Shown piece by piece: positions 28,641-36,000 of a stretch of DNA of 36,000 nucleotides. The notes beneath the pieces are model-generated. The model saw only the letters and a program-made list of their open reading frames with translations, was not told the DNA's origin and searched no databases. Origin of the DNA: Zygnema cylindricum (lineage: Eukaryota > Streptophyta > Zygnematophyceae > Zygnematales > Zygnemataceae); NCBI GenBank assembly GCA_037447655.1, contig JBBHKE010000930.1:64001-100000 (forward strand). The letters are read 5' to 3'. How positions within the stretch are numbered: the first letter of the stretch is position 1; the number at the start of each line of letters is the position of its first letter. The position numbers and the translations under genes were made by a program.

Positions 28641-28699
28641 AAACCCTAACCCAAACCCTAATCCAAACGCTAATGCAAACCCTTATTCAAACCCTAACT
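28641..28699. promoter_or_regulatory. Five telo-box-like motifs at a 12-bp period upstream of ERGIC3
   Basis: AAACCCTAA at 28641, 28653 and 28689, with variants AAACGCTAA at 28665 and AAACCCTTA at 28677, exactly 12 bp apart. It starts 8 bp before the ERGIC3 ATG. Telo-boxes are known promoter-proximal elements in plant genes, often for translation and growth; here they are in the 5' UTR or immediately upstream. It could equally be a short interstitial telomere-like repeat. Confidence 0.6.
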
Positions 28700-28754
28700 T
28701 TTTTGTCTCCTTTGAAACCAAAAGGATCCTTAAGACGAGGGAGAGCGTTCTGTA

Positions 28755-28960
28755 CTCCGTGAATCGTTATTAGCCTTATGTACTCTATATCGGCACCCCA
28801 AAATTTTCACATTTATACCTTAAATATAATAAATAACACTATTTAAGGACGTGGATCATAATCTGCCACGTATCCTGGCACTAAATTAGAATGAATGACG
28901 CTAATTTTTTCTTTACACTAATAATTTCTATACGCTAATAAGTAATAACGATTCAAGGTG
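28755..28960. mobile_element. Stowaway-like MITE upstream of ERGIC3
   Basis: 206 bp between TA dinucleotides at 28753 and 28961. Ends CTCCGTGAATCGTTATTA and, inverted, CACCTTGAATCGTTATTA. The interior shares AATAACACTA, TCTGCCACGT and CACTAAATTAG with the 13313-13518 copy. Confidence 0.8.
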
Positions 28961-29032
28961 TAGTGCTTAGGTCTTGTTTGACCTATTTTAAAAATGTACG
29001 GCAAAGTACAGTAGAGAAATCGATTAAGTCAA

Positions 29033-29694
29033 GGGAATTGCTATGTAGACACCCCAAACTGCTACGAGACACTCAAAAAGTAAATGCCGTACGAAATTCT
29101 ACACTTTCAGGAGACCTACTAGGGTTTGAGTGGTGTCCAGCGAAGACCGTGAAAAGTTTTGCTTCCGTACAGACGGTCGCTATAAACTTAACAAAAGGCA
29201 TCGGAAACGAGTGGGAAGTACAGTGAAATATTTTTTTGGTATGGCTGGCCGCGTCGCATCGCGCCGGTATCTATTTTTCAGCGGACGGTTGACGGCAACC
29301 GAGCCGACTTTCAGTGAGTCCGTACTAGCGTACTCTATTTCTGAATACTTATCTTGCAGTCTGGTTGTGACCTTCGTACTCAAAAGAAAAGTACGAACTC
29401 GTCCGAAATAGTCTGTTCGGTTCGCCCGGCAACCGCCCGTCTTTGCTGAAAAATTGATACCGACGCGATGCCACGTCGACATCTACACCAAAAAAATCTG
29501 TACTTCCCACCCCTTTGCAGGCGCGTTGTTAATAGAATGGTGTTAGCGGCCATCCGTACGGACGAAAAAAATTTCAGGGGCTTCAGCTCACACCCTCAAA
29601 CCCGAATAAATTTTCTGAAAGCGTACAATCTTGTAACACTTTTTTTCCCTGGGTGTCCACGTAACCTCCTGGGGTGTCCACATAGCGATTCACC
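29033..29694. mobile_element. 662-bp foldback (long inverted repeat) element
   Basis: Ends GGGAATTGCTATGTAGACAC and, inverted, GGTGAATCGCTATGTGGACA. The two arms (about 290 bp each) match imperfectly over almost their whole length, for example GTGGGAAGTACAG at about 29213 against the same string inverted at about 29500, around a loop near 29330-29390. No transposase frame. I see no clear target duplication. Confidence 0.8.
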
Positions 29695-30302
29695 TAAGAA
29701 AATGTTACGAGTTTCTTCGAGAAGCCGTATTGTACGGATGTGGTACAATTGCTGACCGGCGACGAAATTAAGGCCGGCAAGGACGGCACGATTTGTCGTT
29801 CTCTGCGGTTAATCATAAGGGATATAGCCTTATTGAACTCGTTAAAATGTTGAAATCGAATATTGAATACCGGTTTGGAACCGTCTTAATGCGAAGAACC
29901 GCTAAATTAACTACTTTCAGTGCGCAATATAACCACTCATCAACCAAAGGCTTTCTTAGGTGAAATGATTGTGCAAAACGACAAATTGATTATTGCGCCG
30001 AGTTGAACAACTGGGTCCGGGATATTAACGAACAGGTCAAAAGGTTGACTCAGAATGGTAATTAAAATTTTACCTACTTGTGGATTCAAGCTGACACTCT
30101 GGATCTACTTGGACGGTTTGGGGGCTGCCCAAATTACAGTACAGTACTTTAAAGTACAATTACTGTACCGTTTTCACTTTTCTAATTTTCTTAAAAGGGA
30201 CGACAAACGTAAACTCTTCCACCAAAATGAATATTTTTTTCTGATCCAACCAAATTTTGGATCATCGCTAAATCTTGACGCAATTTTGGATAGATTAGTT
30301 TA

Positions 30303-30466
30303 CACCGTATTATGTTATTCGCGTCAATAACACTAATTTTTTTTATTTGAAGCTGATTATTTCCGCGGTTAAAAACTAGCCACGTCATTCAGAACTGAAT
30401 TAGAATTAGGAACACTAGTATAAACCCCACGGCAATACTTCACTCGCCAATAAACAATGCACGGAC
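30303..30466. mobile_element. Diverged Stowaway-like MITE
   Basis: Left end after TA: CACCGTATTATGTTATTCGC followed by GTCAATAACACTAATT; right end inverted CCGTGCATTGTTTATTGGC. It shares GCCACGTCATT and TAAACCCCAC with the copy at 33572-33753. The right boundary is approximate. Confidence 0.6.
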
Positions 30467-31008
30467 TTTACCGTATGGTAAAGTAAATCGCCGTATTGTA
30501 TTGTACCGTACCGTACTGGTCTTCTTCCAGAGTTGACCTCGGGATCTACTGTACTTTATAACCCTAGATCCCGTAGCCGTCAAGCCGCGTCCAGACGGGA
30601 GCCAGATTCCAGGCAGCATTTTTCGCTGCCCATAGGTCAATTCATGATAATTCCAAACTCCTCAAAAAAATAAAACGAGTCGATTCCTCTACAGTACCAG
30701 TCCTCTCCACCTTGACTTTCTCGTCCCATTCTAGATTCTCTCTCTCTCTCCTTCTCCTTCACCTCCTTTTCCTACTCTTGACTGGCCTTCCCTCCGACTC
30801 CGCTCCGGATTTCCACACCTGAACGACGACGAGGGAGACGACAAAAGACGATACGAAAAAACAGAGGCACGAAAAAATAGAGACACGAGAAAAAAGAGAC
30901 ACGAAGGCAGAGAGACGAAAAGAAAGAAGACGAGAGGGAAGGCGAGGCATTCTTTTACTGTTTAGCGTGGCGTCAGGGGAATGTGGTAGCAGTATATAGT
31001 GTGAGCCA

Positions 31009-31099
31009 ATGGCGGTAAAGCTGGGCGCCATCAGCCGGCTGCATGCATTTCCTAGGGCTCAGGATCACCTCACTCAGAAGACATCCACAGGAGCTGTAG
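31009..31099 (+). CDS. ERGIC-like gene exon 1
   Basis: MAVKLGAISRLHAFPRAQDH and LTQKTSTGAV plus one base. The ATG (GCCAATGG) is the first in frame. Donor TAG|GTGCGT. A 16-bp minisatellite begins 8 bp into the intron. Confidence 0.82.
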
Positions 31100-34000
31100 G
31101 TGCGTCTACGGATTTATATATTTACGGATTTATATATGTACGGATTTATATATGTACGGATTTATATATGTACGGATTTATATATGTACGGATTTGTATA
31201 TGTACGGATGTATGTATGGAAGGACGGTTCTGTATATTGTATGTACGAATGTGTGTCTGTTATGTATGGAAGTACAGTTATGTCGATGTACGGATGTATG
31301 TACGGATGTACGGTCTCGCGGTGTACGGGTGTACGGATTATGTTTAGCACATGACATTTGGCACCAAATTAAAGGTGTATGAGGAAGTTATGTGCACATG
31401 GTCAACCTCACATCATTTGGTGTGTTGGTTGACCACTTTCATCATTTTTAGGGTTAAGGAATCTCTGTCGTTTCTGTTTCGCTGTTCTACAATTGTCCAA
31501 AAATGCTGATCCTTAGTTTAAAGCACTTGAAATAATAGGTCACTAAAAGCTTAGATTTTTTATACTGATTTAATAAACATTTAATTCCTCTACAGATTTA
31601 TGGTTTCAAACTTGTTTACCTCAGTAATAAACTCAGTTTACTTGGATTCATGTTGTCCGTATATGAACACTCGATTTTGATGGGCAAGAAATTGAAACTT
31701 TTCGGTTTCAGCTGATAGGAGTTAGACTATTCTTACGTCAAAAATAGTTATCCATGGATTCCACGTTTTCTTTTTCCTAGCATTGTTACATCATTTATCC
31801 CTAAAATATGGCCAATGCATCCGCGCTTTTTGAGACTGGACGTCACAATTTTAGGTCAACATGTTACTCTTACCGAAAATGTTCAAACATGTTTGTATAA
31901 TTTTGGACGGGTTATTTAGAGTTTTGGAAAATCTACGCTTGATAATGTTTTTCTCTCTCCCTCTCCTTCTTCCTCTCTCTTTCACGACCTCTTCTCTCTC
32001 GACCTCCCTTCCTCTGTCCCTGCCTCTATCTCTCTCTCTCCCCGCCCGCTCTCCCATCTTCCCTCTTTTCGATCTTTTGGTTGTACGTATTTGCTACTTT
32101 TTGGCATGAAAATTTTCTTTGTCGGTTTTCCGTTTCTGTGGGTGTTTTGGGGTTTCAGTTACCATTCTGGGCTTACTTACCACCATAGCGTTATTCATTC
32201 ATGAGTTGGGATTTTACTTAAAACCCTATTCTGTACATGAGGTATGTATGAATATTTCAGTTTCATACTCTTTGCATCAATGTTTCGGAGGTAGTAAGGC
32301 TGCAAAGCGTTGTTTTAAAACCTTATTTGTTTTTTTAAAAGGAGAATCTGTGACTTGACCATTGGCGTAAAGTAAAACTTCAGAAAATAACCGTTTTAGT
32401 GAAGATGGGAAATCTTCTAAGCTATAATTTTTTGTTACGGTTAATTAAGTATTTCATTGAGTGATGTACTTACTTTACCACTTTATGTCTACTCAACATC
32501 AATCTTGCAAGAATTTGGTATTTCATTGATTGATGAACTTAGGAATGGGTCAATTTGGACTAGTAATCCATGTCTATTTTTTCTCGTTTTTGTTTTTTTT
32601 CGCGTTTCAATTGATTGCATCTACGATATTAAACAGTTTATGACATATGCCATGCTTTTGTTTTGAATATTATTGAAATTTATGCTAGTCATTTTGGGTT
32701 CACAACTCATCGACAATGAATTTACCTTTGTTCATTTCATGTCTTTTATAAAAATCAATAATTTGACAACGTATATTCCATAAAGCAATTGTAAAGAAAG
32801 GAAAAGCATTTGGATTTTGACAATTCTGGCAATTTTAAATACACTTTTTGGAGAATGGATTGAGAGTGTTTACTTTATGTAAGTCGTATTTGGTTCCTTT
32901 AAGGTTTTATTGAGAAGAGAAAAAATGTGTTTTCAACATTTGGTTGTATCAATTCAGATATATGATAGATTTAGGAATCTTATATTTAGTATTGTGCATC
33001 GGCAACCTCTTACCCTCTTACTGATAATTGATATAGTGGTTTGAGATGTTGATTATAGAAATGTTGCGATGGTTTGCGATGTATTGGTTTGATAAATAAA
33101 AATATTGCATAATCGAGGATCTCATTGAGTTAATTTAATATAAACTGCAACGAATCAAACAGAGATCCCATGGAATGAGAAATTATTTTTAATAATCACG
33201 TAAATGATTGGGAGGAATAATTAGAAGTGTTGCAAGTTTAAAAATACAATAAGAAGTTAAGGCTTATAATCTATGCAGATTACAAACAAATACTCTGTTT
33301 GAAGATTAAGTAATAAGGTTATTTGTACATGTGAATGAATTTAACCACTTATCTGGTTTTTTCAGTGTTGTATATCAAACTTTCACCTATCGCAATATCT
33401 TCGATGCTCAACATTATCAATCATCGAACGGCAAAAGCTACTGATATACCGCATGGAGAGGAATAGATTGTTATCACCAATAATTTTCTACATTTGGTAT
33501 ATACTTTTTAGTATATAGTATATCCTATGAACTGTCGTGTACCACAGTTGCTCCTAGGTAGCACAAAAGTACACAGTGAATCACTATCAGCGTTAATAAC
33601 ACTAACTCGAAGACAATTAAATATCATTAGGTTTAACACTAATTTTTTAAACGGTCTGAAAGCAGCCACATCATTTGGGACTGAATTAAAATCAATAATG
33701 CTAATGTAAACCCCACACTGATTATTTCTTTACTCTAACAGCAATTTATGGTGCAATACTCCAGTCCGCGATTTATGGTATACTACGTAGTGCTAAAGTA
33801 CCGTACTGGTCTAAAGTGCAAATTTTGCAGCATCAATTCCTGTACACTGGACATTACACCTTGTATCACTATTAGAGTTAATGTTTTTTTTCTCCACTTA
33901 AAACATCATTCTTCCGCGTACACATGTCCGATTTTCCATGGGAGGCGGCCAATCGGAATGTGAGAACCATACCTTTCAATCGCAACCGTCGGATTAACAA

Positions 34001-35129
34001 TCTGACGACTGTGCAAGGTGAAAAGATGTTTTAAGTTGGAAAAAAAACATTAACACTAATAGCAATACACGGTGTTGTTTCTAACCGCGAGGCAGGGCAG
34101 ATGGACCTGATTAAAGGAACCTCAAAGCTCTCGTAATCATCTGAAAGGTAATTAAGTAATATTTTATCTTAAAGCTTATGGCAAGTCTAAAGATTTATTT
34201 CTAGTGGTGTTTATACTGAATTGTAATAATTTCCTCATTTTGAATGTTACAATAGGGAGATCTCCCTCTCCCTGTCCCTCTCCCTCTCCCTCTCCCTCTC
34301 CCTTCCTCTTTCTGTTTTGTTTTCCGGCTTTCGGGTTTGTAACTTTTTTGGTGTCTGGATGGAAGAGGAACAGATGGCAGTGGACAACACCCGTGGTCAG
34401 TTACTGGACATCTCTTTGAATATTTCATTCCCAGGACTTCCTTGTCAAGGTGATTTTTTTCCCTTGTACCGTTGTCCATAGAAATTGACACGACTTTTTA
34501 GCTAGGCTTTTATGTCTTTTCCTTTTTGTCAATTTTTGGTAACCGGTTTTTTTCAGACTATTTGGTGATCAAGAATGGGTTTGGTACGAATGTGGAATTT
34601 CAATGGTGATAAAATTGGATAATGACACGAAAACAGCATAACAAAAATTAAAATAAATTTTGGAAAGTGTGAATTATTGATTTTGTATTCTAGTCGGCCT
34701 CAGTTTACGAAATTGTCATTACTGCCCGTCAGTTATTAGTTACTGTACTTGGGAGCAATCCTTTTCAACGAACCCTTTATAACGAATTCTATTCCTATAT
34801 ACTCTAATCACATTAAATCCTACATCTCGTTTAAAGCTGGTTATCAGTTATCAGTAATCAGTTTATCTGCGGCAGTCGGTTTTATCATCATTTTATTTTT
34901 GTCATTTCTGGGTTGCCACTTTAAGTTTTGGGATCATGGAATGATCAACTTGGATAGCGATGTGGTTTTTTAGGGTTTTCGGACTGCATATACCTTGGTT
35001 TACCTGCATATACTGTTTTTGATGTTTTTTTTTTTTTTTTTGTTTCTTTCGTTTGGTACAGTGTTGAGTTTAGATGCATTGGACATGTCTGGAAAACATG
35101 AGGTGGACATCCACACTACCATCTTCAAG
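31009..35129 (+). CDS. Second ERGIC/ERV-family gene, first four exons, continues past the window
   Basis: Exons 31009-31099, 32159-32241, 34374-34449 and 35062-35129 join in frame to 106 residues. The N-terminus LGAISRLHAFPRAQDHLTQK aligns with the family's DAYPK...DF; a membrane span follows (VVTILGLLTTIALFIHELGF); then VDNTRGQLLDISLNISFPGL and LSLDALDMSGKHEVDI match the ERGIC N-terminal domain. It is clearly diverged from the ERGIC3 gene on the other strand and its introns fall at different positions. It may be an ERV46-like paralogue or the N-terminal part of a plant PDI5-3/5-4-type protein (ERGIC domain plus thioredoxin); the window ends before this can be told. Confidence 0.85.
31107..31335. 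repeat. 16-bp minisatellite in the ERGIC-like gene intron 1
   Basis: Six near-perfect units of TACGGATTTATATATG (31107-31202), grading into TACGGATGTATG-type units to about 31335. Confidence 0.92.
32159..32241 (+). CDS. ERGIC-like gene exon 2: membrane span
   Basis: Completes Val, then TILGLLTTIALFIHELGFYL and KPYSVHE. Acceptor GTTTCAG|TT, donor GAG|GTATGT. Confidence 0.85.
33572..33753. mobile_element. Diverged Stowaway-like MITE
   Basis: Begins after TA with CACAGTGAATCACTATCAGC then GTTAATAACACTAAC; ends, inverted, CACCATAAATTGCTGTTAG. It lies in intron 2 of the ERGIC-like gene. Boundaries are approximate. Confidence 0.6.
33857..34074. mobile_element. Stowaway-like MITE with long terminal repeats of opposite orientation
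   Basis: Left CACCTTGTATCACTATTAGA then GTTAATGTTTTTTTTC; right, inverted, CACCGTGTATTGCTATTAGT then GTTAATGTTTTTTTTC. The paired ends extend about 36 bp. 218 bp, in the same intron as the previous copy. Confidence 0.75.
34374..34449 (+). CDS. ERGIC-like gene exon 3
   Basis: MAVDNTRGQLLDISLNISFP then GLPCQ plus one base. VDxTRGxxLxIxxNISFPxLxC is the family pattern. Acceptor GAACAG|ATG, donor AAG|GTGATT. Confidence 0.85.
35062..35129 (+). CDS. ERGIC-like gene exon 4
   Basis: Completes Val, then LSLDALDMSGKHEVDIHTTI-FK. Compare the ERGIC3 block SLDAMDISGEQHLDV. Acceptor GGTACAG|TG, donor AAG|GTGATT. No later exon is recognised before 36000. Confidence 0.88.
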
Positions 35130-36000
35130 GTGATTCTCTCTCTCTCTCCCTCTCCCCCCCTCTCTCTCTTTCTTTTTCCCGGCGGCTTTTGCCACATTGC
35201 AGATGCCAGGCTATCTGGTAAAATATCGTATCTTTGAAAAAAATTATCGAGCAAAATATTTTCCGTGCACTTTTCAGCAGTAATGTTGTTTTCTTCCTTC
35301 TTTATGTAAAAGTTCACTGTTGTGTAATTTCTTGTCTCGACTGCAGTCTCAATCATTTTTTTCTTTTCAATTTTTGGCTTACCATTTTTTTGCAATTGCT
35401 GGTGAGTAACTTCTGAATGAACGTGTGTGTTTTTTCATATTTTTACATTTTCTGCCACCTTTTTTTGCTATACTTTTTCTTTTTCACTGTCTTTCCCTTT
35501 CTTTTAATTTCGTCTACTATCAGCCGATAATTGTTGAAGCATTTAAATTTTCCTTTCTATATTATTAACTGATTCTGTAATTCTACCTTTGGAGACAAAG
35601 AATCTATAATTCGACAGAGATAGATTCAATTATGAACAATTCATTGTCTCTTTATGGTAAAAAAAAATCCTTGGCTTTTCTTGAACATCCTTTTCTTCTT
35701 CTTTTGCGTTGTCTATTTCTGTTGTTCTTTTTGTTTTTTCTTTCCACAAAATTTTTGCTTTTCTTTTTGTTTTTTCTTTCCCAAAATTTTTGCTTTTCTT
35801 TTTGTTTTTTATTTTTTGTTTTCTTACACTTTTTTTGTTATTCCTTAATGTACTGGTATAATTCTGCAGAGGACACGATACTGTTTTCTTTTTCTTTTTA
35901 ATTTAATAAACTCTAAAACTTTTTGAAAAAATCTTGAAGGAAAATTTCGAAGAACTTTAAAGCTTACTTTAAAAGTTTTTAAATAATTTTAAACTCTAAA
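35130..36000. other. Intron sequence at the right edge
   Basis: TC-rich at 35131-35180, then T-rich with TTTTCTTTTTGTTTTTTCTT repeats (35690-35820). I see no further exon of the ERGIC-like gene. A weak acceptor-like CATTGCAG at 35200 is not followed by family-like sequence. Confidence 0.5.

Larger units (their letters stand above)
28634..31008. other. Head-to-head spacer between two ERGIC-family genes
   Basis: 2.4 kb that must contain both promoters. It holds the telo-box repeat, a MITE, a foldback element and a second MITE. The stretch 29700-30300 shows nothing I recognise. 30720-30960 is CT-rich, then AGACGA/AGACACG-rich, and may be the 5' region of the plus-strand gene. Confidence 0.6.

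Noticed and set aside
28963-29755. Three overlapping open frames in the head-to-head spacer
   Set aside because: They fall inside the foldback element, on both strands and in several frames, with no domain resemblance.
30759-31031. 90-codon minus-strand frame overlapping the ERGIC-like start
   Set aside because: It overlaps exon 1 of a supported gene on the other strand and is rich in low-complexity AGACGA-type sequence.
35200-35222. Possible fifth exon of the ERGIC-like gene after CATTGCAG
   Set aside because: The sequence before the next GT does not match the family in the required phase.

Overview
This window is nuclear DNA from a eukaryote, most likely of the green-plant (streptophyte) lineage. 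All recognisable genes are split into short exons with canonical GT-AG borders. The aspartyl-tRNA synthetase and ERGIC3 proteins read closest to plant versions (for example [41 protein letters not shown]). A plant-type telo-box motif (AAACCCTAA) is repeated just upstream of one start codon. The species cannot be named from the sequence. Introns and spacers are AT-rich and full of GA, GGGA and CT microsatellites, minisatellites and small DNA transposons. Most long open frames here are low-complexity artefacts.

Layout. (1) 1-1323: AT-rich spacer. (2) 1324-8643, minus: cytosolic aspartyl-tRNA synthetase, ten exons joined in frame (about 489 residues); its first coding exon is not found. (3) 9799-13146, minus: Integrator subunit 4 (INTS4), five in-frame exons (605 residues); the C-terminal part is not found. 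(4) 13519-17957: spacer with a nested set of transposon-like repeats. (5) 17958-28633, minus: ERGIC3/ERV46, start to stop, twelve confident exons (360 residues); one short Cys exon near 23.7 kb is unresolved. (6) 28634-31008: head-to-head spacer with MITEs and a 662-bp foldback element. (7) 31009 onward, plus: the first four exons of a second, divergent ERGIC-family gene that runs off the right edge.

The genes are unrelated housekeeping functions (cytosolic translation, snRNA/mRNA 3'-end processing and transcription control, ER-Golgi vesicle cargo cycling). Only the divergent pair of ERGIC-family genes hints at a functional or evolutionary link.

The most unusual signal is that introns repeatedly contain tandem, decaying copies of the adjoining exon edge, including the splice site, usually spaced 110-220 bp. 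I see this at least eight times, in both well-resolved large genes. The best case is the donor side of an AspRS exon, with about six copies between 7335 and 8192. Others are AspRS acceptors (5877-6305; 2236-2298), an AspRS exon head (8755-8812), ERGIC3 acceptors (25250-25610; 26960-27320), an ERGIC3 donor (20673-20706) and the ERGIC3 stop-codon region (17812-17855). A Stowaway-like MITE family (six or more copies), a Harbinger-like element with TTA target duplication, a long foldback element and a 12-bp telo-box array are further points of interest.
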